Shown here piece by piece: positions 1 through 8,415 of a stretch of 25,593 nt of DNA. Under the pieces are notes generated by a model. That model had not been told where the DNA came from. It searched no databases and saw only the letters and a program-made list of their open reading frames with translations. The first letter of the stretch is position 1, and each line of letters starts with the position of its first letter. A program made the translations under genes and the position numbers. This DNA comes from CADEED01 sp046733635 (GTDB lineage Bacteria; Pseudomonadota; Gammaproteobacteria; Steroidobacterales; Steroidobacteraceae): the NCBI GenBank assembly GCA_046733635.1, contig JBKPPO010000068.1, positions 1 through 25,593 on the forward strand. Direction: 5' to 3'.

Positions 1-1
1 G

Positions 2-145
2 GATACGCGTGTGACGCTGATCGGCGAAGTCGAGACACGCGCCATGCGTGCGCCGGAGATCGATACGGATGAGGTGATCGTCGCGTCCGCTGCTACGTCA
101 GCGCCCGCCGCGACGCCCGCGCCCGCCGCCACACCCACTCCTTGA
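2..145 (+). CDS. C-terminal fragment of an unidentified protein (5' end outside window)
   Basis: An open frame enters from the left edge and ends at TGA 143-145. The visible 47 residues begin DTRVTLIGEVETRAMRAPEI, which could be a beta-strand-rich segment, and finish in an Ala/Pro/Thr-rich tail typical of a disordered C-terminus. The codon use is GC-rich like its neighbours. The wording of the beta segment is faintly reminiscent of Slp-type outer-membrane lipoproteins, but too little is visible to name a family. The next gene starts 38 bases downstream on the same strand, so the two may be cotranscribed. Function unknown. Confidence 0.55.
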   Translation, partial: DTRVTLIGEVETRAMRAPEIDTDEVIVASAATSAPAATPAPAATPTP

Positions 146-183
146 ACCCTTTCATTTCCGCTTTCTCATTCACGAGGATTGTC

Positions 184-801
184 ATGCAGAAGAAGATCAT
201 TGCCGCGAGCCTGGCGCTCGCTTCGTCGGTGGCCGCCGCCGGTCCCTACGTCGGCGTCGGATACCAGGCCGGCGAAGCCAGGCTCGAGCAGAGTGATCTG
301 CGCGCGCCGCTCATCGGCGGCCGCACGCTGGATCTCGGCGGTTCGCAGAGCAGCAGCGACTTCGCTGCACTCGCCGGCTATCAGTTCGATGACCGCTGGG
401 CGCTGGAGCTGGGCTGGCTGCAGGTGGACGTCGAAGACGACTTCGAAGTCCGCGGCGCCACGCAAGACGAGGAGTGGGACGCGTCGGTGAACGGCGATCA
501 CTTCACACTGGCGCCTGTCTACCGTCACGCGCTCGGCGAGAAGTTGAGCCTGCGCGCCAGCGCCGGCGTGGTGTATGGGCGATATGACATCGGCCAATCG
601 CACGTCATCGACGTGGAGAACGGCCCGGACCAGACCCTGAGCCGTGTCTCCCGCAGCGAGTCCGAGTTCGGCGGCGCGGCTTCGCTGGGTTTCGAATACA
701 CCACGCCCTGGAAGGTGGGTGTGATCGGCGAAGTGAAGTATCAGCACACCAAGGTGTTGTCGAACACCGGTGTGGCGCTGAACCTGGTTTACCGCTTCTG
801 A
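184..801 (+). CDS. Small outer-membrane beta-barrel protein (OmpA-barrel/OmpW-like porin fold)
   Basis: This 205-residue protein has a clear Sec signal peptide (MQKKIIAASLALASSVAAAG, cleavage after AAA near residue 19). Behind it are alternating hydrophobic/polar strands such as YVGVGYQAG, FAALAGYQF, WALELGWLQV and LSLRASAGVVYGRY. It ends in an aromatic residue (LNLVYRF), the usual signal for BAM-mediated barrel insertion. About eight strands fit the length. The ATG at 184 was chosen over an in-frame TTG at 142 because GAGGA (174-178) lies five bases before it and the signal peptide then starts properly. The family is the OmpA-like transmembrane/OmpW-type eight-strand barrel; the ligand or role cannot be told. 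It ends in a hairpin shared with the convergent crotonase gene. Confidence 0.82.
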   Translation: MQKKIIAASLALASSVAAAGPYVGVGYQAGEARLEQSDLRAPLIGGRTLDLGGSQSSSDFAALAGYQFDDRWALELGWLQVDVEDDFEVRGATQDEEWDASVNGDHFTLAPVYRHALGEKLSLRASAGVVYGRYDIGQSHVIDVENGPDQTLSRVSRSESEFGGAASLGFEYTTPWKVGVIGEVKYQHTKVLSNTGVALNLVYRF

Positions 802-819
802 ACCGGTAATCCGGGCGTG

Positions 820-844
820 CTCGCCGGGCTCAGGGCCCGGCGAG
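820..844. terminator. Hairpin between convergent genes, probable bidirectional terminator
   Basis: A perfect 10-base inverted repeat (CTCGCCGGGC / GCCCGGCGAG) with a five-base loop sits in the 50-base gap between the convergent barrel gene (ends 801) and crotonase gene (ends 852). There is no clear T-run on either side, so it may act as a stability hairpin or a weak terminator. Confidence 0.5.
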
Positions 845-851
845 GTCGCAT

Positions 852-1661
852 TCACTGCAACCCGAGCAGCGATCCGAAATTGCGCTCCAGCGGCCCATCG
901 GTTTGCAGCCCGCGCGCGAATGCCTCTTTCAATCCGGCTTGAATCCCGGGCCTGCCGAGATGCGCGAGGAATCTCTGCTGCGTGTCGACGAGTTCGCGGC
1001 CAACGGCCGGTTTGCAACGTTCGTTCAACAACGCCTTGGCCATGGACAGGGCTTCGCGGCCGAACCGTGCGAGCCGGCAGGCGAGGCGGTCGACGAAGGC
1101 ATCCAGTTCGGCGTCGGGCACGGACTCGTTGATCCATCCGTAACGCTCCGCGGTGCACGCCGAGTAATCGTCGCAGCCGAGGATCACCTCGAGCGCGCGC
1201 GATCGTCCTAGCAAGGATGGCAATCGTTCCAGCGCGCCGCCACCGGGAAACAGGCCGAGGCCCACTTCGGGATGGCCCAGCACGGCCTTCTCGCGGCTCG
1301 CGAACTTCAGGTCCAGCGCGAGCAGCAATTCGCTGCCGACGCCGCGCGCGCGGCCGCGCAGCAGGCCGATGGTGACGAAGGGCGCTCGTTCCAGCCGCGT
1401 GGTCAGGTCGGGCCATCGGGGAAGTCCCGTGGGGCCGAGGCCATCGTCGAACTCGGCGATCCGCGCGAGATCGAGATGCGCCATGAAGTAGTCAGGAACG
1501 AGGCTCTCGAAGACCACGACGGCGAGTTGGGGATTCGCCTCCATGCGCGCCACGGCCGCCTGCAGCTCGGTCAGTAGTTCGGGGTCGAGGAGATTGAGCG
1601 GCGGATTGTCGAGACCCACACGCCAGTAGGTTTCGGATCTTTCGGTGATGCGCAGTTTCAT
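852..1661 (-). CDS. Enoyl-CoA hydratase/isomerase (crotonase) family protein
   Basis: This 269-residue protein has the crotonase fold signature. The second oxyanion-hole segment reads RGRARGVGSELLLALDLKFAS (residues ~103-122; normally GxAxGGGxELxLACD). It is followed by GHPEVGLGLFPGGGALERL (129-147). Glu111 and Glu132 align with the two catalytic acids of classical enoyl-CoA hydratase, so hydratase activity on an acyl-CoA is possible. The first oxyanion segment (DYFMAHLDL, ~58-66) departs from the usual ADIKE form, and the GGG is changed to GVG, so substrate and reaction are uncertain. The start at 1661 is chosen over 1742 because CGGGAG lies five bases upstream and the extra 27 residues are Arg/Pro-rich and unlike the family. 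It lies 102 bases downstream of the response regulator and may be read with it. Confidence 0.82.
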   Translation of the reverse strand: MKLRITERSETYWRVGLDNPPLNLLDPELLTELQAAVARMEANPQLAVVVFESLVPDYFMAHLDLARIAEFDDGLGPTGLPRWPDLTTRLERAPFVTIGLLRGRARGVGSELLLALDLKFASREKAVLGHPEVGLGLFPGGGALERLPSLLGRSRALEVILGCDDYSACTAERYGWINESVPDAELDAFVDRLACRLARFGREALSMAKALLNERCKPAVGRELVDTQQRFLAHLGRPGIQAGLKEAFARGLQTDGPLERNFGSLLGLQ

Positions 1662-1735
1662 GGCCGCTCCCGGGAAGTGATGCGTCACTTTCCGCTGCGG
1701 CCGGCGCGGGACACAGCCCGCTTGGGGTTTCGCGC

Positions 1736-1757
1736 GCGTCACCCGTTGGAGTGACGC
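1736..1757 (-). terminator. Hairpin downstream of response regulator, possible weak terminator
   Basis: GCGTCAC and GTGACGC form a perfect seven-base stem with an eight-base loop just past the response-regulator stop at 1764. No T-run follows on the minus strand, so it could equally be an RNA-processing or partial-termination site before the crotonase gene. Confidence 0.3.
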
Positions 1758-1763
1758 CCCCGA

Positions 1764-2408
1764 TCAGCGCAGCGGCCAGGAATCGATGATGCCGCGATCG
1801 AGCGCAATCATGACCGCATGCGTGCGGTCGTTGGCCTTGAGCTTGGCGAGGATGCTCTTCATGTGCGACTTCACCGTCTGCTCGGACACGCCGAGCTGCG
1901 TGGCGATCTGCTTGTTCGCGAGACCGGAGGCGACGCGCGAGAGCACCTCCGCTTCGCGCTCCGAGAGTTGATCGTCGAGCGCATGCTGGCCGATCTGCGC
2001 GGCGACTTCGGGTGGCAGTCTCCGCCGCCCGCGGTGCGCATCGCGCACGGCATTGAGCAGGTCCTTGCGGATCATGCTCTTCAGAAGATAGCCGCAGGCC
2101 CCGGCCTTGAGCGCGCGCAGCGTCTGCACGTCGCCACTGAAGGTGGTGAGCACGAGGATGCGCGCCTCCGGCCACTTCTCGACGATCTGGCGGATGGCGC
2201 TGAGTCCGTCGAGCTCGGGCATCTGCAGATCCATGAGCGTGACGTCGGGCTGGTGCCGGGCGAAGGCCGTGATGGCCTCGCGGCCGTTGCTCACGCTTGC
2301 GAGGATGTGCATGTCGGGCTCGGAGGCGATCATCGACGCCACGCCTTCGCGCATGAGGGGATGATCGTCCACGACGAGGATGCCGATACCCGGAGTCGCG
2401 CTGCTCAT
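1764..2408 (-). CDS. NarL/LuxR-family two-component response regulator
   Basis: This 214-residue protein has the NarL layout. An N-terminal receiver domain (about 8-125) carries the acidic pair Asp14/Asp15, phospho-acceptor Asp60 (in TLMDLQMP), Thr88/Thr89 and Lys110. A C-terminal LuxR helix-turn-helix (about 146-208) reads LSEREAEVLSRVASGLANKQ and then IATQLGVSEQTVKSHM. Phosphorylation should drive dimerisation and DNA binding. The gene follows the histidine kinase on the same strand, so the kinase is its obvious partner. The start at 2408 begins the receiver directly; an upstream in-frame ATG at 2450 would add 14 residues, and neither has a strong ribosome-binding site. Target genes cannot be deduced. 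Confidence 0.9.
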   Translation of the reverse strand: MSSATPGIGILVVDDHPLMREGVASMIASEPDMHILASVSNGREAITAFARHQPDVTLMDLQMPELDGLSAIRQIVEKWPEARILVLTTFSGDVQTLRALKAGACGYLLKSMIRKDLLNAVRDAHRGRRRLPPEVAAQIGQHALDDQLSEREAEVLSRVASGLANKQIATQLGVSEQTVKSHMKSILAKLKANDRTHAVMIALDRGIIDSWPLR

Positions 2409-2523
2409 GTCCGCGATACTAGCTGCAAAGGGCCGCTTGGGTTCCCCCATTGGAGTGATGTCCCGCGGATTCATGCCCGACAGCGTGAAGTGCATGAACA
2501 CCTGCCGCCTGCGCCGTGAGCGG

Positions 2524-5500
2524 CTAGCGATGCGCAACGAACGCGACACTGGCTGGAATGCGCAGTTCGATCTCCGTGCCACCTTCGCGGCATCGGCGGA
2601 ACAGCAACGAGGCCTTGAGCCTCGAAGCGCGTTCGCGCATGCCCTGGATGCCCCAGTGTCCGGGTTTGCCGCCCGCATGCAGCACGGTCTCGTCGATACC
2701 CGCGCCATCGTCGCGAATGGTGAGTCGCAATGCATGGCGCTCGTAATCCAGTTTCACGAGCACGCTCTTCGCGCCGGAATGGCGAATCGCATTGCTCAGC
2801 GCCTCACGGGCGATCAGGAAGGTCTCCGCATGTACGCCGACATCGATGTCACGCGCCGTTCCGGACACCGTCATCGATGTATCGATGCCGAGGCCGGCCG
2901 AAAGCTTCTGGGCGGCATCGGCGATGGCTTCGGGTAGTTCGCCGGATTCGTAGGGCGACTGGCGCAGTTCCGAGACGCGATCGCGGCTTTCGACGAGCAC
3001 CTTGTCGGCCTCATCCAGCAAGCCTTCGAGTTGCGATCGTGCGGGTTGATCGCGGGGGAGCCTGGACGCGAGGCCCTGGAACCGCAGGATCAAACCCTGG
3101 AACCCCTGCAGCAGCGTGTCGTGCAGCTCACGCGCGATGCGCTCGCGTTCGAGCAGGCGCTCGCTGAGCCGGGCGCGCAGCCGATTGCTGACCCGACGCA
3201 ACTGCAACTGGAACAGCAGGCCGATGATTGCGAGTGACAACAGCCCGCACAGTGCATGGAACCACCCGGTCTGATGGAACAGTGGTTTGATGGAAAATTC
3301 GAACCGCGCGGGATCGGACCATAGGTCGCCGCCATTTCCCGCCATGACCTCGAAGACGTAATCGCCAGGCGGCAAGTTGTTGTATGCGATGTGCCAGGGG
3401 TTCTGCGTGAACTTCCACGTCGGGTCCACACCCGCGAGCCGGTACTGGAACCGCACACGTTCGGGAGCCCAGAGTTGCCAGGCCGAAAAGCGGAAAGACA
3501 GGGATTCGTTCCCCGGCGGAAACTCCATACCCTGGACCGGTGAAAACAGGTCGAATTGCCTGTCGGAGTCACGGCTGCTGCGCTCGGCGATGTCCACGAT
3601 CATGGCTTTCGGCGGCGCGACCTGCACGAGCGGCACCGTCAAATCCTTGTAGATCAGTTTTCCGCCCGCCGCGAACCAGAGTCGCTGATCCGTGGTTTCG
3701 GCCAAGGGTTGCGATGGCGCGACTTGCAAACTACCTGGCAGAGTGTCGGCGAAATTGAAGGTTTCACAGGTGACCCACACCGGATCGTCCTTCAGCGCGT
3801 GCTTCATCTGAGGTTCGTCGACGTGGGACAGGATGGAGCCGTGGTATTGCCAATACCCGCCGTTCCGCGTTTTCAGGATGCCGGACATCGCGTTGAAGGC
3901 GGGACAATTGCGCGCACGCACCACGCGGGCCCGATCCGACTCCATCACGACGAGGCCGCCGTCGCCGCCTAACCAAAGACGCGATCCCTCCCAATCCATC
4001 GTGCCGACGCGGCCACCCGTCACGCCATCCTTCGATGTGAAGCGGCGAAGCTGTCCGCCGCCGAGCCGGAACAGCAGGTCGACATCGTAGGCCAACCAGA
4101 GATCGCCGCGCGGGTCGACACGCATCGCGGTGGGCGCACGATCGGGCAGGCCCGGAACGCTGGCGCGTCGCCAACGGACGCGATCGTGGGTGAACAAGCC
4201 GACGTCGGCAGCTGACAGCCAGAGGGTGCCCCCGTGATCTACGGCCATGGCGATGATCTCGCTGGCCTCGGCGCCTTGGGGCAACGGAATCCGGTGGCGC
4301 TGGTCCTTGTCGATGCGCATCACGCCATCGGGACCGCCGAACCAGGCGCGATCCTGCGCATCGCGCGTCGCGGCCGTGAACGACTGACCATCGATGCGCT
4401 CGACGATGCGATCGCCGCGTATGCCGATCAGTGCTGCCGCTTCCTTGTCGGCGACCCAGAGCATTCCGTTTTCGAGCGCCAGCAAGGTCTTGGTCCCGTG
4501 CAAGTCGCGCGGCAGGGGGAAACCGATGAATTCGCTGTGGAAGAAGCGATCCGTACCAAGGTCCGTGGAGACCCAGATGATTCCGTCGCGGTCCTCGTAA
4601 ATCGCGCGCACGAAATTGCCCGACAGTCCATCCCGCGCGTCGAACTCGTCGAGGTCGGGTTCGCGCGCCGGATCGAGACCGCGGATCGCCTGCTCATTCA
4701 GGAGTTGCAAGCCTTCGCCGCCCATCCATAGATGGCCCGCACGGTCGGCGAACAGGATGGCAGGCGATCGATCCTTGAACCAGCTCCGGGTCTTCGGCTG
4801 CATGGAGTCGGGTGCGACCACCTGAGTGACGCCGCCATTGCCGGCTGCGATCCACACCGAGCCGTCGCGAGTTTGCGCGAGTGAGGCGCGCGCGGCGGGC
4901 GGCAAGTGGACCCGTGTGATGATCGCGAAATCGCGACTGCCGGCGGGGCGCCGGTACAAATCTCCGGAGAGCGCCAGCACCCACAGCGCGCCGTCTCGAT
5001 CGGCGAAGGCGCCCGCGATGTCGCCGAACTCCCGGCCCGCGGGCGTGGCGCGGTGCCATTGTTCATCCGCGAACCAGGCGATGCCGTGGCGGTTGGCGAC
5101 CCACGGGGAGCCTTCGCGATCGCGGAACAAGGCGATGATCGAGCCTTCCGGCACGCCGTCGTTGCGGTCGAACGTCCGTGCTGCCTGTTCGCTGATGTGC
5201 GTGACGCGCCCGTCCTGCAGGCCGAGCCACAACGCATCATCCTCATCGGCGATCAGCCTCGCGACGCTGCGCGAATCCAGCGCCTGGCGGCCCGGCGTGG
5301 TCGCGATCCATTGAAGCCCGTTGAAGGTGCTGAGCCCGCGATAACTTCCGATCCACAAGGTCCCATTGGAGACCTGCGCGAACGCCGCCACGTTCGCGGG
5401 CGTGCGTGCATCCTGCGACGCGTAAGCCCTGTGGAAAAGGTGCGCGATGCGGAGGTCGCCATCGCGAGGCGGTACGGGCGCCGTGTGGCCAGCCGTCGCA

Positions 5501-5592
5501 ACGCACAGCACGAGGAAAAGTATTGCCGCCGACGCAAGACGCAAGTTGCTTCGAAGCTCGATCGATGCGGGGACGGATGGGCGTCGGTGCAT
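2524..5592 (-). CDS. Propeller-sensor histidine kinase (two-component regulator propeller, Y_Y_Y, HisKA_3, HATPase)
   Basis: This is a large membrane sensor kinase of about 1,022 residues. After an N-terminal hydrophobic signal segment (LASAAILFLVLCVATAG) come a dozen or more short repeats of the type GxLWIGxxxGL, the Reg_prop beta-propeller blades. They should form two periplasmic propellers (about residues 50-650). A Y_Y_Y domain follows (ESLSFRFSAWQLWAPERVRF to LPPGDYVFEVMAGNGG). One transmembrane helix near residues 775-797 (FHALCGLLSLAIIGLLFQLQ) leads to a HisKA_3 dimerisation helix with phospho-accepting His824 in RELHDTLLQGFQG. A HATPase domain with NAIRHSG, DDGAG and GIQGMRERA closes the protein. 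The downstream response regulator is its likely partner. The start at 5592 fits the signal peptide; ATG 5655 would add 21 residues. The ligand is unknown; relatives often sense carbohydrates or other extracellular cues. Confidence 0.9.
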   Translation of the reverse strand: MHRRPSVPASIELRSNLRLASAAILFLVLCVATAGHTAPVPPRDGDLRIAHLFHRAYASQDARTPANVAAFAQVSNGTLWIGSYRGLSTFNGLQWIATTPGRQALDSRSVARLIADEDDALWLGLQDGRVTHISEQAARTFDRNDGVPEGSIIALFRDREGSPWVANRHGIAWFADEQWHRATPAGREFGDIAGAFADRDGALWVLALSGDLYRRPAGSRDFAIITRVHLPPAARASLAQTRDGSVWIAAGNGGVTQVVAPDSMQPKTRSWFKDRSPAILFADRAGHLWMGGEGLQLLNEQAIRGLDPAREPDLDEFDARDGLSGNFVRAIYEDRDGIIWVSTDLGTDRFFHSEFIGFPLPRDLHGTKTLLALENGMLWVADKEAAALIGIRGDRIVERIDGQSFTAATRDAQDRAWFGGPDGVMRIDKDQRHRIPLPQGAEASEIIAMAVDHGGTLWLSAADVGLFTHDRVRWRRASVPGLPDRAPTAMRVDPRGDLWLAYDVDLLFRLGGGQLRRFTSKDGVTGGRVGTMDWEGSRLWLGGDGGLVVMESDRARVVRARNCPAFNAMSGILKTRNGGYWQYHGSILSHVDEPQMKHALKDDPVWVTCETFNFADTLPGSLQVAPSQPLAETTDQRLWFAAGGKLIYKDLTVPLVQVAPPKAMIVDIAERSSRDSDRQFDLFSPVQGMEFPPGNESLSFRFSAWQLWAPERVRFQYRLAGVDPTWKFTQNPWHIAYNNLPPGDYVFEVMAGNGGDLWSDPARFEFSIKPLFHQTGWFHALCGLLSLAIIGLLFQLQLRRVSNRLRARLSERLLERERIARELHDTLLQGFQGLILRFQGLASRLPRDQPARSQLEGLLDEADKVLVESRDRVSELRQSPYESGELPEAIADAAQKLSAGLGIDTSMTVSGTARDIDVGVHAETFLIAREALSNAIRHSGAKSVLVKLDYERHALRLTIRDDGAGIDETVLHAGGKPGHWGIQGMRERASRLKASLLFRRCREGGTEIELRIPASVAFVAHR

Positions 5593-5743
5593 TGGCGATT
5601 GAAATTCCAGGCCCCGAAAGGGGAGAACGTGCGGTGTGTTCTTGCCGCCCCGCATTCTTTACAACTAAGGTGCGGCGGTTTCCACCTTCTTATGGGGGAA
5701 CCATTCTGCGAATGCCGGTGTCTGGCCTGCGTTCGTCCACGAC

Positions 5744-5772
5744 TTGACGCCACCGGCCCTACTGAAAAAGAT
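5744..5772 (+). promoter_or_regulatory. Candidate promoter for the transglycosylase gene, positioned for a leaderless start
   Basis: TTGACG (5744-5749), a 17-base spacer and AAAGAT (5767-5772) form a sigma70-like pair. Seven bases separate the -10 from ATG 5780, which would place the transcript start on or next to the start codon. The -10 is weak. Confidence 0.35.
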
Positions 5773-5779
5773 GACTTCG

Positions 5780-7255
5780 ATGAATAAGACCGACTCTCTC
5801 GCCCCTCGCCTCATCGTCGCAGCCATGCTCGCCCTGGTCTCTCTGGGCACCACGGGCTGCGTGACCGCGAATCGTGAAGGAGATGAGTCGGAGCCCACCG
5901 TGTTCGAACCGGCGCCGCCGGCTGCCGAGGTCGCGGAAGAGGCGGAAGCGGCGCCGCCTGCCGAAGCGGAGTCGAAGCAGCAGGAAGGTGAGGTGCCGCT
6001 CGCGGTGGCCGAGACCGAACAACCCGAAGCCGAGGAACCGCCGGCCGAGGTCGTGGTCCGGGGCAGCCGCAATCGCCATGAGGCCATCCGCGATCTGATC
6101 GTCGAAGGCCAGGCGCTGCTGCGCGAGGTCGACCTCCAGTATCACTTCACGGGCAAGGGCAAGCGGCGCGTGCTTCGCGGACGGCCCGTGGCGTTCGCGT
6201 TGTGGAGCGACGTGAAGCAGGAATGGACGGTGGCGCACATCGAGATTCCGCGGCCGCCGGTCAAGTGGAAGCCGGGGCGGCGGCCACTCGCATTCAAGAC
6301 GCTGACGCCCGGCATCCAGGCGCGGCACGTCAAGGGCACGGGCGCCGAACGCCTGATGTTCTCGTTCACGCGTGACGGCGAAACGCTCAAGGTGTTCGGA
6401 CGCAAGTTCCCGGTGTTCGACAACAACCTGCTCAAGCGCCGGCAGTGGGAAGCCGTCGTCCGCACCGCCAAGCCCATCGTCTATCTACCTTTCACCGAGG
6501 ACACCTTCGACGCCGGCTTCGTGGCGAGCGGCAAGGTGTTCCTCGTGGAGACGGCGCAGAAGGCCATCGAAGAGTTGCGCGCGGCCAAAGTGGCGAGCGC
6601 GGCGTTCCCCGGCGAACTGCTCGCTGATTCGATTCCGCTGCCCGTGGTCACCACGCTCGCTGTCATCGAGCAGACGGACGACGCGGATTACATCGAGAAG
6701 CAGTCGATCGCCTTCGACGAGGTGCTGAGCCAGTACGGACTCAAGCAGGAGGAGGCGTACCGTTACAGCGTCTCGAGTGCGAAGGCGCTCGGGCCCATGC
6801 AGTTCACCAATCGGCGCGGCAACGGCACGTATTCGATGGTGGTGCGCCGCTGCCGCGGCGCGAACATCGATCCAGTCTTCGAGAGCGGCGCGACCAACCT
6901 GCTGAACGCGATGAAAGCGGCGATCTGCCTGCTGGACCTCGAGCTTGCGCAGATGCGTCCGGATATCCGCAATGCGTACAAGGACAATCCGGCGGTGCTC
7001 GGAATCTTCCCCGTCGCGGCATACAACGGCGGGCCGCGCAACGTGGCCAAGCTCTATCGCGTGCTGGGGCGCATGAAAGTCGGCTTGAACGAATTGAGCC
7101 GTATCGGCGAGCAGGACGAGGAGTCGCCCGTGCGTTGCCCCTGCGTGTGGAAGGCGGACGGGGACGTCGTGCGCCCGGTGTCCATCCCGAGATACAACAA
7201 CGAGAACCGGTGGTACATCGAGAAATACCAGTTCATCGTGAGCTTGTTTGAGTGA
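5780..7255 (+). CDS. Lytic transglycosylase-like lipoprotein (SLT/goose-lysozyme-like domain)
   Basis: This 491-residue exported protein has a signal segment ending in LGTTGC, so Cys27 is a likely lipidation site (the -3 residue Thr is atypical). An acidic Glu/Ala/Pro-rich linker follows to about residue 95, then a beta-rich middle domain. The C-terminal third resembles SLT transglycosylases. EEAYRYSVSSAKALGPMQFT (from ~Glu324/Glu325) matches the family's ES...S..GA.GLMQ motif with the catalytic Glu. FPVAAYNGGPRNVAKL matches the AAYNxGxxxV motif. It should cleave peptidoglycan glycan strands at the outer membrane's inner face. ATG 5771 would add three residues. Its stop overlaps the next start in GTGA, implying translational coupling. 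It diverges from the sensor kinase gene. Confidence 0.78.
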   Translation: MNKTDSLAPRLIVAAMLALVSLGTTGCVTANREGDESEPTVFEPAPPAAEVAEEAEAAPPAEAESKQQEGEVPLAVAETEQPEAEEPPAEVVVRGSRNRHEAIRDLIVEGQALLREVDLQYHFTGKGKRRVLRGRPVAFALWSDVKQEWTVAHIEIPRPPVKWKPGRRPLAFKTLTPGIQARHVKGTGAERLMFSFTRDGETLKVFGRKFPVFDNNLLKRRQWEAVVRTAKPIVYLPFTEDTFDAGFVASGKVFLVETAQKAIEELRAAKVASAAFPGELLADSIPLPVVTTLAVIEQTDDADYIEKQSIAFDEVLSQYGLKQEEAYRYSVSSAKALGPMQFTNRRGNGTYSMVVRRCRGANIDPVFESGATNLLNAMKAAICLLDLELAQMRPDIRNAYKDNPAVLGIFPVAAYNGGPRNVAKLYRVLGRMKVGLNELSRIGEQDEESPVRCPCVWKADGDVVRPVSIPRYNNENRWYIEKYQFIVSLFE

Positions 7256-8415
7256 GTGACGGAGACCCCGTCGCGATCGTTCACTGGATCGAAGATGGCG
7301 AGGCCAGGCAGGCGTTGTGGCGCTCCCACAGCGGGCTGCCGCCTCCGGCGCGAGTCGTCATCGCCGATGGGAGGATGAAGGCGGACGAGGCCTATGGTCT
7401 CGCTTGCCAGGGAACCGCGCTCCTGTGGCGCGGGGATTTCCAGGAGGCACGCCAGATGCTCAACGCTCTGGCGAAGCGCGCGGATCGGCCGCGTCGCGGA
7501 GCGCGAAAATCGCCGTCGGATTCGAAGGCTGGCACCGCGGAAGGCTTTCATCTCTATCGGCAGTCACGATCACAGCGATCTCGCACGCTCAACGCGTTGT
7601 TGATCCCGCTCGACGCGGACTACACCATTCCGTTACGGAGGGCGCCGGACATCCGGCAGGCTTGTGAGGAGGCCTTCGGGCCCGCGGGTACGCCTTCGAT
7701 CACGTCGCTGCGCGCGCTGCAAGGCGTGATCGGCGCGCATGAGTGGCGCGTCAAGGGCATCGAGATTCCGGAAGCGGGCGGGCGAATCCATCCGCACTTC
7801 GGTGTGTTCGCGCCGGTCCGGCGCGAGTATCTGGATCTCGTCGGCACGGCGCCGCTGCCGGCGGCATGTGATGCGTCGGGCGTGGCCTTCGATATCGGTA
7901 CCGGTACGGGCGTGATCGCGGCCGTGCTCGCTCGCCGTGGCGTCGGACGAGTGATCGCCACCGACCTGGATGCGCGTGCGCTGGCCTGCGCGCGCGAGAA
8001 CGTCCGGAAGTTAGGCCTGGCGGACCGCGTGCACGTGGTCCAGGCGGATTTGTTCCCGGAAGGCCGCGCATCCTTGGTGGTGTGCAATCCGCCGTGGATT
8101 CCCGCGCGGCCGAGTTCGACGCTGGAAGCGGCCGTCTACGATCCGGACAGCCGGATGCTGCGCGGCTTTCTTTCGAAGCTTGCCGGGCACCTGGCGCCCG
8201 GGGGAGAAGGATGGTTGATCCTCTCCGATCTGGCGGAGCATCTGGGCCTGCGAACGCGCGAGCAATTGTCAGCCGAGTTCGAAGCGGGGGGCTTGCGGGT
8301 GCTGGGGCGCATGGATGTGCCGCCGCGTCATCCCCGCGCTGCCGATGAGACGGACCCGATGTATTCGGCCCGAGCCGCCGAGATCACTTCACTCTGGCGC
8401 CTCGCGCCGCGCTGA
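7252..8415 (+). CDS. Class I SAM-dependent methyltransferase with NPPW motif
   Basis: This 387-residue protein has a class I methyltransferase domain in its C-terminal half. Motif I is VAFDIGTGTGVIAAVLARRG (~211-230), the acidic motif II is ATDLD (~236-240) and motif IV is VVCNPPWIP (~276-284). NPPW/NPPY marks enzymes that methylate amide or exocyclic nitrogens (PrmC/HemK, PrmB and N6-adenine types), so an N-methyltransferase on protein or nucleic acid is likely; the substrate is unknown. The N-terminal ~200 residues, with basic stretch RPRRGARKSPSDSK (79-92), are an uncharacterised accessory domain that may bind substrate. The GTG start overlaps the previous gene's stop, giving coupled translation. 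The stop TGA abuts the convergent pseudouridine synthase stop without a spacer. Confidence 0.8.
   Translation: MSDGDPVAIVHWIEDGEARQALWRSHSGLPPPARVVIADGRMKADEAYGLACQGTALLWRGDFQEARQMLNALAKRADRPRRGARKSPSDSKAGTAEGFHLYRQSRSQRSRTLNALLIPLDADYTIPLRRAPDIRQACEEAFGPAGTPSITSLRALQGVIGAHEWRVKGIEIPEAGGRIHPHFGVFAPVRREYLDLVGTAPLPAACDASGVAFDIGTGTGVIAAVLARRGVGRVIATDLDARALACARENVRKLGLADRVHVVQADLFPEGRASLVVCNPPWIPARPSSTLEAAVYDPDSRMLRGFLSKLAGHLAPGGEGWLILSDLAEHLGLRTREQLSAEFEAGGLRVLGRMDVPPRHPRAADETDPMYSARAAEITSLWRLAPR

Noticed and set aside
166..1416. Minus-strand open frame of 416 codons
   Set aside because: It crosses the barrel gene, the intergenic hairpin and part of the crotonase gene. Its Arg-rich composition is typical of a GC-rich shadow frame.
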